Assembly: GCA_016710115.1 (NCBI GenBank)
Contig: JADJLN010000017.1
Coordinates: 280,501 to 344,500 of the forward strand
Direction: 5' to 3'
Source: Saprospiraceae bacterium
GTDB lineage: Bacteria; Bacteroidota; Bacteroidia; Chitinophagales; Saprospiraceae
Length of the DNA: 64,000 bases
A program made the position numbers and the translations under genes. Under the pieces are notes generated by a model that worked only from the letters and a program-made list of their open reading frames with translations, was not told the DNA's origin and searched no databases. Within the stretch, counting starts at the first letter, position 1, and every line of letters begins with the position of its first letter. This document shows positions 42,328-52,687 of the stretch, one piece after another.

Positions 42328-43677
42328 TCATCTTCCGGCGAATCCGGCATTTGCACTTCGGGTATTAATAGCGGTAATCTCCGGCTTGTAAGGGCCATCG
42401 GGAGTAACACCGATATACGCTGCCTGTTCAGTTGTCAGTTCGTCCAGTTCGACACCGATCTTGGCGAGATGTAACCGTGCCACCATCTCATCCAGATGTT
42501 TAGGCAGGGTGTACACCGCGTTTTCGTATTTGCCATGATTCTTCCACAGTTCCAGTTGTGCCAGTGTCTGATTGGTAAATGAATTGGACATCACAAACGA
42601 AGGGTGTCCGGTCGCGCAACCCAGGTTCACCAGGCGGCCTTCAGCCAGAACCAGGATATCTTTTCCTTCGATAGTGTATTTATCGACCTGCGGCTTGATC
42701 TCTGTCTTGGTGATCCCGTTTGTTTTATTCAACCAGGCCATATCGATCTCATTATCGAAGTGACCGATATTGGCCAGGATCGCCTTATCCTTCATCAGTC
42801 GGAAATGAGGTCCTGTCACCACATCCTTGTTGCCTGTAGCTGTAATGATGATATCGGCACGAGGGACGGCGTTCACCATCTTCTGCACTTCAAACCCATC
42901 CATAGCCGCCTGAAGAGCACAGATCGGATCAATCTCCGTCACGATCACCCGGCAACCCGCTCCGCGAAGAGAGGCTGCTGAGCCTTTTCCGACGTCACCA
43001 TATCCTGCGACAAGGGCGACTTTGCCCGCCATCATGACATCGGTGGCCCGACGAATTGCATCAACACAAGATTCTTTACATCCGTATTTATTGTCAAACT
43101 TGGACTTGGTGACCGAGTCATTGACATTGATCGCCGGCATGGGAAGGGTACCCTTCTTCATGCGCTCATACAGGCGATGTACACCCGTTGTTGTTTCTTC
43201 GCTCAATCCCCGGATTCCAGACACCAGCTCAGGATAGCGATCAAGGACCATATTGGTCAGATCGCCACCATCATCCAGGATCATGTTCAATGGCTGATTG
43301 TCGGGGAATGCAAACAGTGTTTGTTCGATACACCAGTCAAACTCCTCTTCATTCATTCCTTTCCAGGCATATACAGGGATGCCGGCTTTGGCAATCGCTG
43401 CAGCAGCATGATCCTGCGTCGAAAAGATATTGCAGGAAGACCAGGTCACATCCGCTCCCAGTTCGACGAGTGTTTCGATCAAGACGGCAGTCTGAATGGT
43501 CATGTGAAGACATCCGGCGATCCGGGCACCTTTCAGTGGCTTTTCTTTGCCATATTGCTCGCGCAGGGCCATCAGGCCGGGCATTTCAGCTTCGGCCAGT
43601 TCGATCTCACGGCGCCCGTAGTCTGCCTGGGAGATATCTTTTACTTTGTAGGGAAGTCGGGTGACGGTAGTAGACAT
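42328..43677 (-). CDS. ahcY: Adenosylhomocysteinase
   Basis: NAD+-dependent hydrolase that splits S-adenosylhomocysteine to adenosine and homocysteine, relieving inhibition of methyltransferases. The 449-aa enzyme has the substrate loop LHMTIQTAVLIETL, SSCNIFSTQDHAAAAI, DDGGDLTNMV, the NAD-binding segment VALVAGYGDVGKGSAASL, and the C-terminal FVMSNSFTNQTLAQ. The expected Asp, Glu, Lys and Asp catalytic positions appear to be present. It is a single-gene unit with its own TATCTTTG promoter (minus strand 43731-43738) and a terminator. Confidence 0.97.
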   Translation of the reverse strand: MSTTVTRLPYKVKDISQADYGRREIELAEAEMPGLMALREQYGKEKPLKGARIAGCLHMTIQTAVLIETLVELGADVTWSSCNIFSTQDHAAAAIAKAGIPVYAWKGMNEEEFDWCIEQTLFAFPDNQPLNMILDDGGDLTNMVLDRYPELVSGIRGLSEETTTGVHRLYERMKKGTLPMPAINVNDSVTKSKFDNKYGCKESCVDAIRRATDVMMAGKVALVAGYGDVGKGSAASLRGAGCRVIVTEIDPICALQAAMDGFEVQKMVNAVPRADIIITATGNKDVVTGPHFRLMKDKAILANIGHFDNEIDMAWLNKTNGITKTEIKPQVDKYTIEGKDILVLAEGRLVNLGCATGHPSFVMSNSFTNQTLAQLELWKNHGKYENAVYTLPKHLDEMVARLHLAKIGVELDELTTEQAAYIGVTPDGPYKPEITAINTRSANAGFAGR

Positions 43678-43730
43678 GAATAAGGATTTGAGCGATGAAC
43701 GGCCTGGAGGCCTGTTTTGTTTAGCGGGTA

Positions 43731-43738
43731 CAAAGATA
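43731..43738 (-). promoter_or_regulatory. -7 box (TATCTTTG, minus strand) of ahcY
   Basis: The minus-strand sequence is TATCTTTG, 53 bases before the ATG at 43677. A short inverted repeat GGCCT-GG-AGGCC (43701-43712) lies in the leader. I see no convincing SAH riboswitch. Confidence 0.65.
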
Positions 43739-43818
43739 CGTGTTCAGAAAATAATCAGGATGAATCCAATCAGCGGCCGCTAGTTCAGGTGCACAGGTGG
43801 AATTGTCCTGTTCCAACA

Positions 43819-43856
43819 AGAAACGGGTACCAGCCATTTGGATGATACCCGTTTCT
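43819..43856 (-). terminator. Terminator of the M16 protease gene
   Basis: AGAAACGGGTA (43819-43829) pairs with TACCCGTTTCT (43846-43856). On the minus strand it lies just after the stop of the protease gene. The trailing T run is interrupted, so strength is uncertain. Confidence 0.65.
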
Positions 43857-43874
43857 GTTGTCAGGGCAGATACA

Positions 43875-46605
43875 TTACGGCTTGTCTGCCTTTGCTTTTA
43901 CTTTTGCAAAGTCACCGGCCTTGGCGATCGTGATCTTGGATGGATCAATGTTTTTCTTCATTGCTGCATTGATCTCTTCCACCTTCATATTCATGATCTT
44001 TTCTTCCAAAGCCTTATCCCAGGCCATCGTCCGATTATAAAACAGGTTGCTGTTCAAGGTACCTGCCAATCGGTTATCCTGTGTTCGGTTGACTGTCTGG
44101 CCCTGGAGCCAGCCACTCTTCGCGGCTTCCAGTTCCTCGGCAGTGAATCCTTCTGTGATCATCTTCTGGATCTCTTCCTTAAAAGCAGCTTCGAGTTTTT
44201 CAGCATTTTCAGGGGCATAAATCGCATATGCACCCCAGGAGGCTGATTTGTCGAGAGTGCCTGCATTGAAGAAGGATCCGACACCATAGCTCAATCCTTC
44301 CTTCTGCCGAATACGGGTAGCCAGACGACTGTTGAGGAAGCCCCACCAAGCATGAAGTTACCCATGGTCATGGCAGCATAATCCGGGTGTTCATCATTCA
44401 TCTGAATGGGCAAGCCGGCAATAAAAAACGCATTGGCCTTGTCCGGAGTTTCAAAACTCAGGTTGTCGGGTTTCGGGGCATTGTACGGACGCTCAATACG
44501 CACATACGGTTGAGGCGCCTTCCAGTCACCAAACAGGTCCTTCAATTGCTGTGTCATAGCAGCCTCATCAAAGTCGCCAACGACGCTGACCGTGGCATTG
44601 GCTGTGCTGACAAAGTCCTTGTAGAAGGACACGATTTCCTCCCGTTTGACATTTTTGTAGTCTGCCAGTTCCTCATCCAGTGTGCCCACATACATGGGGT
44701 GCCCTTTAGGAACTGCTGGTTGTGCCGCTGGATAGCCCGACCAGCAATTGCCTGGGGCTCAGAACGATCCTGTTCCATGGATGCCAGATTCTGTTGGATG
44801 AGTTTATCCAGTTCCTCTTGCGGGAAAACCGGATCCCGGAGGATGTCTCTGACCAGATTGAGAACCTCAGCCAGATTTTCCTTTTTTGTTGAAATACTGA
44901 CGTTGGCTCCCATTTCAGACCCATTGATCCGAACCGTCGCTTTCAACTTGTCAAACGCCTGCTTGATCTCTTCCCGGTTCATCGTGGATGTTCCGGTTTG
45001 GAGAAGGTCAATAGTGTACTCACCGACTTTGCCCTTGTTCATGAGGGCCTTTTCAGAACCATATCGAAGGGTCATCGACAGATTCACGGATTCGCCCCTG
45101 GTCTTTTTAGGCAGCAAAGCGATCTCCATACCGTTTCCAGCTTTGGTGGTGACCGTACGGGAGTCGATATTGTCAGGTGACGGATCAAAGGCTTCTCCTT
45201 CGGAGATCGTCTGCGTGCCCTTATAATCCTTGACAAGTGCCGCTATATCCGGAGTAGCCGGAATCTCCGCACGTTGCGGATCCACTGTCGGGATGAAGAT
45301 ACCCGTTGTCCGGTTGTCCGGTGTGAGATAATTTTGGGCGACCTTCAACACCTGTTCCGCAGTCACTTTCTTGATTCGATCGCGATGAATGAACATCAGA
45401 CGCCAGTCGCCCATGCCGATCCACTCACTCAACTGGAGACAGATGCGTTCCGACGAATTAAAGGACAGTTCAATTTCCTTCAACAGTTCATTTTTTGCCA
45501 GTTCCACCTCTGCCTCTGTCGGTGGATTGGTAACAACCGCATCCAGCGTAGCGAGCATGGTATTTTTTGCATCATCCAGATTTTTTTCATTGGGCACTTC
45601 TGCAAAAAACATCATCATGCCCGGGTCATGGAGCTGGAAGGACCAACCAAATGACTGGCTGGCTTTCTTTCCGTCAACCATAGCCTTGTACAGGCGTCCG
45701 GATGGGTTGGATGACAAGATACTGGTCAGCACTTCGATGGCCGCAAAATCAGAGTGGGGGCCCGGGGCAGCATGGTAGGCGCAGCCCAGAAACTGGACAT
45801 CGCCCACCCGGCGAAGGGTAACAAAACGCTCGCCATCCTGAACCGGGTCCAGAGTATAGATATCTGGAAGTACACGTTCCGGACGCGGGATTGTGGAGAA
45901 ATACTGATTGATCAATCCCAGTGTTTTTTCGGGGTCGAACTTTCCGGAGACTGTCAATACTGCATTGTCCGGCTGATAGTATTTCTTGTAAAAGGCCTGT
46001 AATCGCTCGATCGGAACATTTTCAATATCCGCCCGGCAACCGATGGTCGATTTGCCGTAATTGTGCCACAAATAGGCTGTGGAAACGATGCGTTCCATCA
46101 GGACACCGAACGGACTGTTCTCCCCGGATTCGAATTCATTGCGAACAACGGTCATCTCACTGTCGAGATCCTTCTTTGCAATGTAGGAATTGATCATCCG
46201 GTCGGCTTCCAATTCCAAAGCCCACTTGAGATTTTCTTCGGTTGCATTGAACGTCTCGTAGTAGTTTGTCCGATCAAGCCAGGTAGTCCCGTTTGGACGG
46301 GCGCCATGTTCGGTCAATTCCTGAGGAATATTGGGATGTTTTGGGGTGCCTTTGAAGACCATGTGCTCCAGCAGGTGAGCCATCCCCGTTTCGCCGTAAT
46401 TCTCATGTCTGGAACCTACCAGATAGGTGATGTTTACGGTGATTGTCTGTTTGGACTGATCCGGGAAAAGCAACACCCGGAGTCCATTTTCCAACCGATA
46501 CTCGGTAATCCCCTCAACAGTGGTCACCTTGACCGGATCTGCGGCAGTGCTGATCGCCTGCACACCCAACATCATTGTCAACATCAGGATCAAATTTTTC
46601 ATCAT
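43875..46605 (-). CDS. M16-family (pitrilysin-like) zinc protease, tandem domains, two frameshifts
   Basis: Exported metallopeptidase of about 910 aa with signal peptide (KNLILMLTMMLGVQAIS). The N-terminal domain carries the inverted zinc motif HLLEH in MAHLLEHMVFKGTPKHP and the downstream Glu in MTVVRNEFESGEN. The second M16 domain lacks HxxEH, the usual active/inactive pairing. Three frames cover the gene. Near 44696-44703 one more C gives a KGHPMYVGTLDEEL-type join. Near 44342-44345 one more G gives FMLGGGFLNSRLATRIRQKE, the family substrate-binding motif. I start at the ATG 46605, where the signal sequence begins. It lies downstream of the atp genes but is separated from them by more than 500 bases. 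Confidence 0.9.
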
Positions 46606-47169
46606 CTTACATATAGTTAATAATGGAGAAGCCAAATCAGCTGAAAAGATACGGCGTTCCTGCCCTCCCACCTTGCGAAATGCGACAATCTTGGACGAAC
46701 GCCTGATTATACCGGACGAACGAGATCACTTTTGTCATCCACCCGACATTTCCTCCATTAAACGCTCCGGCAGACCGCTTGTTCATGACCATCTGGTGAC
46801 ATTCGGTCGAATGATATTTCACTGATTGCGTAAGTGGACACATGCCGTGAAATTCAGCAGCAACCTGTGGAATGTGCTTCATACCTTCTTCCCCATTACC
46901 GCCTGGCAGGCCCGTTTCCTTCAACATATTACCCAAACACATTCATCATTCCGGCTGATCGCTATTGCGACCAGAAAGGAGATTATTTACCCGAATATAA
47001 ACGACCATTGCATCCCGATCTTTCCACACAAACCGGGATCACTTCTTCCCGATTCCTACCCGGCTGAAACCAGGTATGAACAGATCGTTCAGGCCCGATA
47101 TCGCAGGGTCTGTCGGGAAAAAAGGGACGGTTTCGATTTGTACTGGTCAGACAAGAAAAGAAATCACCT
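46606..47169. other. Intergenic stretch between atpG and the M16 gene, no gene seen
   Basis: About 560 bases. A 136-codon plus-strand frame from 46826 runs into the end of atpG and has no recognisable product, so I do not call it. A near-consensus minus-strand box TATCTTTT (46641-46648) could drive the protease gene. No stable terminator for the atp operon is obvious. Confidence 0.5.
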
Positions 47170-48066
47170 TCAGGCTCCTTCCAGTGCGGCTGCACCTCCG
47201 ACGATCTCTGAAAGTTCGCGGGTGATTGATTCCTGACGGGCCTTGTTGTACGAAATGCGCAACTCCTTGAGGAGCTCTTCTGCATTTTCTGTTGCCTTTT
47301 CCATGGCCGTCATTCGGGCACCATGCTCGGACGCATGTGTGTCCAGCAGAAATTTGTAGAACGAGGTTTTCAGGATACTCGGCAGGAGATGGTCCAGCAA
47401 CTCGTTCTTGTCTGGTTCGAACAGATAATCGGCGCGCTGTTTCAGTTTCTCTGTGATTGGCTGATCCTGCACAACGGGAAGGAATGTCTGCAATTCAGGA
47501 AACTGAGTAGCCGCATTTTTAAAACGGCCATAAGACACCTCCACGACATCGTAGGAAAGGTCGGAGAATTTATCCATCAACTCCTGTGCAGCCAGTTCCA
47601 CCTGTTCGTATCGCAGATCCTGGAAGAGGAGCACATGGTCGCTGATCAGGTTCGCTTTTCTGTAATGGCGGCGGAAATAGTCGTTCCCTTTTTTCCCGAT
47701 ACAGACAATGCTCAGGTTGCCTTTTTCCAGCACATCCCGATATTTCTCTTCGATCCGGGCGACCGCCAGTTTGATTACATTGGTATTGAACGCACCACAA
47801 AGTCCCTTACTGGAAGTCACGACCACCATGCAGACCTTCTCCACCTCACGCACTTTCCCAAAATCGGAATTCAGGTCACCGTCTGCATTGGCCAGAATGT
47901 TGACCATCATGGTATTGAGCCGATCGGCATAGGGGCGCATATCGACAATAGCCTGTTGGGCCCGGCGCAATTTGGCAGCCGAGACCATTTTCATCGCTTT
48001 GGTGATCTGTTGGGTCCCAATGACCGATTTGATCCGTTCGCGTACTTCCTTGAGATTAGCAGCCAT
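47170..48066 (-). CDS. atpG: ATP synthase F1 subunit gamma
   Basis: Central rotor stalk of F1 (298 aa). N-terminal helix LKEVRERIKSVIGTQQITKA with MKMVSAAKLRRAQQAI, the middle segment VVVTSSKGLCGAFNTNVIKL, and the C-terminal helix ARMTAMEKATENAEELLKEL with YNKARQESITRELSEIVGG are all diagnostic. It lies 26 bases after atpA and is the last atp gene of this operon. atpD and atpC, which follow atpG in many bacteria, are not here. Confidence 0.97.
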   Translation of the reverse strand: MAANLKEVRERIKSVIGTQQITKAMKMVSAAKLRRAQQAIVDMRPYADRLNTMMVNILANADGDLNSDFGKVREVEKVCMVVVTSSKGLCGAFNTNVIKLAVARIEEKYRDVLEKGNLSIVCIGKKGNDYFRRHYRKANLISDHVLLFQDLRYEQVELAAQELMDKFSDLSYDVVEVSYGRFKNAATQFPELQTFLPVVQDQPITEKLKQRADYLFEPDKNELLDHLLPSILKTSFYKFLLDTHASEHGARMTAMEKATENAEELLKELRISYNKARQESITRELSEIVGGAAALEGA

Positions 48067-48092
48067 AGTCGGGGGCAGTTCCTACCAAAAAA

Positions 48093-49696
48093 TTATTTCT
48101 TATACCCGGTAGACAGTTCTCCGGCAAGTGTTTCCAGCACCTTCAGGTCAGCATCTTCCAATTTCCCTTTCCGGAAATTTTCCAGGGCATCCTTGTGTTT
48201 CTGATCGAGGGCATTCATCAGGTTCTCTTCGAATTCCTTGACCTTGTTGATGGGTACATTCCGCAGCAAACCTTTGGTACCCAGGTAGATGATTGCCACC
48301 TGTTTTTCTACTGGTACCGGTGAATACTGTGGCTGCTTGAGGATTTCCACGTTGCGTTGGCCCTTGTCCAGAACAGATTGGGTTGCAGCATCCAGATCCG
48401 AACCGAATTTGGCAAATGCCTCCAGTTCGCGGAATTGCGCCTGGTCCAGTTTCAGGGTACCGGAAACCTTTTCATCGACTTGATCTGTGCATTACCTCCT
48501 ACCCGGGATACGGAGATACCGACGTTGATAGCCGGACGAATACCCGCATTGAACAGGTTGGATTCCAGGAAGATCTGACCATCGGTAATCGAGATCACGT
48601 TGGTTGGGATATACGCAGATACGTCACCCGCCTGGGTCTCAATAATCGGCAGGGCAGTCAGAGAGCCACCACCTTTGACAAGTGGTTGTCCGTCAGCACC
48701 TTTGGCATTCTTCAGTGAATCTGGAAGATCGTTCATGTTGCGGGCGATCTCATCATTTCCGATCACTTTCGCGGCACGCTCCAGCAAACGGCTGTGGAGA
48801 TAGAACACATCACCCGGATAAGCTTCACGTCCCGGAGGGCGACGAAGAAGAAGGGATACTTCACGATAGGCAACCGCCTGCTTGGACAGATCATCATAAA
48901 TGATCAGTGCAGGGCGACCTGTATCGCGATAGAATTCACCAATGGCTGCGCCGGCAAACGGGGCGTAGAACACCAGTGGAGCAGGGTCAGCTGCGCTGGC
49001 TGCAACGATGGTCGTATAGGCCATTGCACCATTTTCTTCCAGCGTCTTCGCTACCTGAGCAACGGTTGAGGCTTTCTGACCGGATGCGACATAGATACAG
49101 AAAACCGGTTCGCCCCGATCGTAAAATTCCTTCTGGTTAATGATGGTGTCAATCGCAATCGCCGTCTTTCCCGTCTGGCGGTCGCCAATGATCAACTCCC
49201 GCTGTCCCCTTCCGATCGGAATCATGGCATCGATAGCTTTGATCCCTGTCTGCAGGGGCTCGGACACCGGCTGGCGATAGATCACACCGGGTGCCTTCCG
49301 CTCGAGGGGCATGGTGTATTTGGTGCCACCGATCGGGCCTTTTCCATCGATCGGATGGCCCAGGGGATTGACGACACGACCGACAAACTCTTCACCGACA
49401 TCAATCGACGCGATCTTTTTCGTCCGACGAACCGTACTTCCTTCTTTGATCCCGGCAGATGAGCCCATCAATACAACACCGACGTTGTCTTCTTCCAGGT
49501 TCAATACGATCGCTTGCACACCCGTTTCGAATTCGACCAATTCACCGGCTTGTACACCGGTCAGGCCATATACACGAGCGATACCGTCACCCACCTGGAG
49601 TACGGAGCCCACTTCTTCGAGTTCGGTTGCTGTTGCAAATCCGGACAGTTGCTGCTTGAGGATCGCGGATATTTCATCGGGTTTTACATCCACCAT
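48093..49696 (-). CDS. atpA: ATP synthase F1 subunit alpha (one frameshift)
   Basis: Non-catalytic nucleotide-binding subunit of the F1 hexamer. The Walker A motif is GDRQTGKTAIAIDTI; YVASGQKASTVAQVA, IYDDLSKQAVAYREVSLLLR and INVGISVSRVGGNAQIKSM are present. The frame then breaks at the AAAA run (minus strand; TTTT at 48469-48472). One more A gives SMKKVSGTLKLDQAQFRELE and continues through ILKQPQYSPVPVEKQVAIIY to a normal C-terminus, about 535 aa in total. A broken atpA inside an otherwise intact operon is not credible biologically, so this is the best single indicator of sequencing indels in the window. Confidence 0.95.
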
Positions 49697-49738
49697 GATC
49701 GTAGATTTTAATTGAGGCGTTGAGTTAGTATGAGAAGC

Positions 49739-50290
49739 TTAAAGCGTCACTTTTGTGTTGATTTCCTTACGCAGCAGATCCAGCTTTCTGGACACACTGG
49801 CATCATATCGTTTGTCTCCCAGTTCAAGGATAAACCCGCCGATCAGATCGGGATTGACCACGGTTTCCAGCTGGATATCCCCTGAGGCCAGTCCGCTGGC
49901 TTTCACCTGTTCCTTGATCCGGTTGCGCACCTGTTCGTCCAGAGGGGAGGCAGAGATCACCTTGAGTGAAAGGATATTCTTTATTTCCCGATATTGGTCG
50001 ATGAAGGCACCGGACATTTCTGTCAGGTAGGGTTCACGGCCCTTTTGGACACTGATCCGCAGGAATGCCATGGTCAGTGGATTCAGCCGGTCTTTGAAGA
50101 TCGCATTGAGGATACTGATCTTCTTGTCGGCATGGACAATAGGACTCTTCAACAGAAGGTAGAATTCCCGGTGCGACAGCGCAGACTGGAAGGTATCCAT
50201 ATCGGCGCGGACAGCTTCAAGCTGACCCTGTTCTTCAGCGAGCTGAAGAAGGGACTTGGCGTAACGGGAAGCAATGCGATTGACCGACAT
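49739..50290 (-). CDS. atpH: ATP synthase F1 subunit delta
   Basis: Peripheral-stalk subunit (183 aa) linking F1 to subunit b, equivalent to OSCP. The N-terminal helical domain starts SVNRIASRYAKSLLQLAEEQ and the C-terminal signature region is NPDLIGGFILELGDKRYDAS. The position between atpF and atpA is the standard order. It starts 8 bases after the atpF stop. Confidence 0.95.
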   Translation of the reverse strand: MSVNRIASRYAKSLLQLAEEQGQLEAVRADMDTFQSALSHREFYLLLKSPIVHADKKISILNAIFKDRLNPLTMAFLRISVQKGREPYLTEMSGAFIDQYREIKNILSLKVISASPLDEQVRNRIKEQVKASGLASGDIQLETVVNPDLIGGFILELGDKRYDASVSRKLDLLRKEINTKVTL

Positions 50291-50298
50291 AAGACAGA

Positions 50299-50820
50299 TT
50301 AATTCAATTTGAGATCATCCACCAGACCTTTGACAAAGGCTTCCTGGTCAGGCTGCCCCTTCAGTTCCTTGCGGATCACTTTTTCGGCAATATCGAGAGC
50401 CATTAAACCGGCCTGTGTCTTCAGGTCCTGAATGGCTGCATTTTTCTGTTTTTCGATCTCCTGACTGGCGGAGGTCATGACACGTTGCGCTTCTTCCTTG
50501 GCCTTGTCTTTGGCTTCCTTCACGATCATATCGCGGGCTTCCTTGGCCTCCCGAAGGATGGCAGAACGCTCTTCACGTGCCTGTGCGAGCAACTTTTCAT
50601 TCTCTGCCTGGAGATTCTGCATCTCTTCCCGGGCCTTTTCAGCAGAAGCCAGGGCATTGGCGATATTGGTCTCCCTCTTTTTCAGAGCCTCGGCAATGGC
50701 CGGAAACGCTGATCGTCCCAGAACAAACCATACCGTAAGGAAGATAATGGCTGTCCAGAAGAGCAACCCGTAGTCGGGCTTGATCACGCTGAATTCAAGG
50801 GTAAACAGAAGCGAAATCAT
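50299..50820 (-). CDS. atpF: ATP synthase F0 subunit b
   Basis: Peripheral stalk subunit of 173 aa with one N-terminal membrane helix (YGLLFWTAIIFLTVWFVLG) and a long Glu/Lys/Ala coiled coil (KKRETNIANALASAEKAREE ... QAENEKLLAQAREERSAIL), as expected. It lies between atpE and atpH. Confidence 0.95.
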   Translation of the reverse strand: MISLLFTLEFSVIKPDYGLLFWTAIIFLTVWFVLGRSAFPAIAEALKKRETNIANALASAEKAREEMQNLQAENEKLLAQAREERSAILREAKEARDMIVKEAKDKAKEEAQRVMTSASQEIEKQKNAAIQDLKTQAGLMALDIAEKVIRKELKGQPDQEAFVKGLVDDLKLN

Positions 50821-50902
50821 ATGCGGAGATATTGAAGTGCGATGATAAAAGGCGGGAAACTGGTTGCCAATCGCGACCAGTGTCCCGCAGTTCTTGTGAT
50901 GA

Positions 50903-51106
50903 TCAGGCGAAGAATGCCAATACGATGGTCGCCAGAGCAGCTCCTTCTACAAGAGCCGCAGCGATCAACATATTTGTACGGATATCACCCACAGCCTCTG
51001 GCTGACGAGCAATGGCTTCCATAGCCTTACCACCGATTTGTCCGATACCGATCCCTGCACCGATTACGGCGAGACCTGCACCAACAGCTGCTAACGTTCC
51101 AGTCAT
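50903..51106 (-). CDS. atpE: ATP synthase F0 subunit c
   Basis: Proteolipid of the rotor ring (67 aa, two membrane helices). The polar loop is ARQPEAVGD and the ion-binding Glu is in AAALVEGAALATIV. The residues after that Glu (GAA) are not the Ser/Thr of sodium-type rings, so proton coupling is likely. Spacing is 82 bases to atpF and 24 bases from atpB. Confidence 0.96.
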   Translation of the reverse strand: MTGTLAAVGAGLAVIGAGIGIGQIGGKAMEAIARQPEAVGDIRTNMLIAAALVEGAALATIVLAFFA

Positions 51107-51130
51107 GATACGAACAGTTATATAAATGAA

Positions 51131-52423
51131 TTAATGTGCTTCCTCGTGATGGTGCTCCTCCACCGCCGCTCCGATATACAGGGCAGACAAAAGGGCAAAA
51201 ATGAAGGCCTGAAGAACTGCAACCAGCAATTCCAACAGGTTCATAAACGCCACAAAAATGAAGGCAACCACCGCCCCGACACTGGCTCCACCGACATTTT
51301 GCCCGACTTCACCGAAGATGAAGATCAAACTCACCAGCGAAAGGATAATAGTATGCCCAGCCGTGATATTGGCAAAAAGACGAATGAGGAGCGTGAACGG
51401 CTTGATGAACAGGCCGGCCAACTCGATCGGGATAAATAATATTTTGATGGGCACAGGCACATTGGGCATCCAGAAGATATGCTGCCAGTAGTGCTTGTTG
51501 CCACTGAAATTCACAACGACAAAGGTGATCAGCGCCAGAACGATGGTCACGGAAATATTCCCCATCACGTTTCCTGAACCGGGGAAGAACGGGATCAGTC
51601 CAAGCAGGTTACAAACAAGAATAAAGAAGAACAGGCTCATGATGAGGCCCATATATTTCTCCCATTTGGGTCCGATACTCGGCTTGACGACTTCATCCCG
51701 CATGAATTCGAAGAAGGGCTCCATGAAATTGGTCAGTCCCCGCGGCGCCTTGCCTTCGTTGTTGGCATAAAAGCGCTTCATGCCAAAGAAGATCAGGAAC
51801 AGCAGGATGGTCGCCAGAAACATGGTGAACACGTTCTTGGTGATGCTGAAATCAGTCCAGGATGTCGCAGCAAAGATCTTGCTGGACGATTCCAGAGGAT
51901 AAGTCTGCCCCTGATAGTGAATGGTCTTGTGTTCGGCAATTTTTCCGACCTCGTCCTTTACTTCTTCTGTATGCACATAATGCGCATGCCCATCCTGGTC
52001 TGTATGGATGGCTTCCAGTTCGACACCTTCCCGTGTAGGAAAGCCGATGGCCTTGCGCAACACCCCGTGATCCAGCACATAACCGTTGTAGGCCATTGTG
52101 CCATGATGAAAGGAAGCAGAGGAAAAGAACGAAAGACCCTGCCCTTCTTCATAGGTGATACAGGGCAATGGAATGGAAATCTGACCCCAGATATGGAATT
52201 CATGGGCATCGCCGATATGGTTCATGACCGCCGGCGAAGGATTGTACTTTTCGGCTGTGTGAGGGGCTGCATGTTCCGACTCACCGGCTTGATGATCAAC
52301 TGTTTCGACCTCAGCAGATGAACTGTGGTCGTGACCGACGGCGTCGTTTTCATGTTGTGCCAGAAGCAAGGTCGTGGCAAAACAGAAAACGAGAATCAGG
52401 AATTGACGTGCTAAGCCCTTCAT
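51131..52423 (-). CDS. atpB: ATP synthase F0 subunit a with long N-terminal extension
   Basis: Stator channel subunit, 430 aa. The C-terminal half is the standard subunit a, with the essential Arg in FTLLIRLFANITAGHTI and GLIMSLFFFILVCNLLGLIP. The first 190 residues are an extra exported part: a signal peptide (FLILVFCFATTLLLA), a His/Glu/Asp-rich stretch, and a soluble segment. Such extended AtpB forms are common in Bacteroidota. It is the first gene of the operon, with a TACCTTTG promoter on the minus strand and a short inverted repeat in the leader. The protein ends in the acidic/His tail VEEHHHEEAH. Confidence 0.95.
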   Translation of the reverse strand: MKGLARQFLILVFCFATTLLLAQHENDAVGHDHSSSAEVETVDHQAGESEHAAPHTAEKYNPSPAVMNHIGDAHEFHIWGQISIPLPCITYEEGQGLSFFSSASFHHGTMAYNGYVLDHGVLRKAIGFPTREGVELEAIHTDQDGHAHYVHTEEVKDEVGKIAEHKTIHYQGQTYPLESSSKIFAATSWTDFSITKNVFTMFLATILLFLIFFGMKRFYANNEGKAPRGLTNFMEPFFEFMRDEVVKPSIGPKWEKYMGLIMSLFFFILVCNLLGLIPFFPGSGNVMGNISVTIVLALITFVVVNFSGNKHYWQHIFWMPNVPVPIKILFIPIELAGLFIKPFTLLIRLFANITAGHTIILSLVSLIFIFGEVGQNVGGASVGAVVAFIFVAFMNLLELLVAVLQAFIFALLSALYIGAAVEEHHHEEAH

Positions 52424-52470
52424 TTGCAGCTTGTTTCGAGAATAAGGAGGGAGCCTCCCTAAAACCGGTG

Positions 52471-52478
52471 CAAAGGTA
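52471..52478 (-). promoter_or_regulatory. -7 box (TACCTTTG, minus strand) of the atp operon
   Basis: Minus-strand TACCTTTG, 48 bases before the atpB ATG. The leader contains a short palindrome AGGGAG-G-CTCCCT (about 52448-52460). Confidence 0.7.
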
Positions 52479-52687
52479 GGTAAAGCCCCTGTGTTTTGGA
52501 AGAGAATTTCAACCTATTTTTCAGACAAAGAAACCGAACAATACTTGGCAGGGCGAAATAATGAGATCAACTTCGGAATAAAACTGCCAAAACAGTTGAA
52601 AAATCCAAATAAAGTACTAAAACGGGAATACAGGAGAATCAAACACGTCAAGTGTTCTTCAATGATCAGAATCGTGCAAAAGTCTGA

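Noticed and set aside
43678..43740. SAH riboswitch before ahcY
   Set aside because: The leader is only about 50 bases and shows just one 5-bp hairpin; the conserved SAH riboswitch core is not visible.
46826..47236. A 136-codon plus-strand frame over the end of atpG
   Set aside because: It overlaps conserved atpG codons on the opposite strand and shows no protein-like motif.
48093..49696. Programmed frameshifting or a split atpA
   Set aside because: The break sites in this window use different bases and lack a common slippery sequence or downstream structure; homopolymer miscalls explain them more simply.
50903..51106. Sodium-driven ATP synthase
   Set aside because: The residues after the ion-binding Glu are Gly-Ala-Ala, without the Ser/Thr expected for sodium binding.
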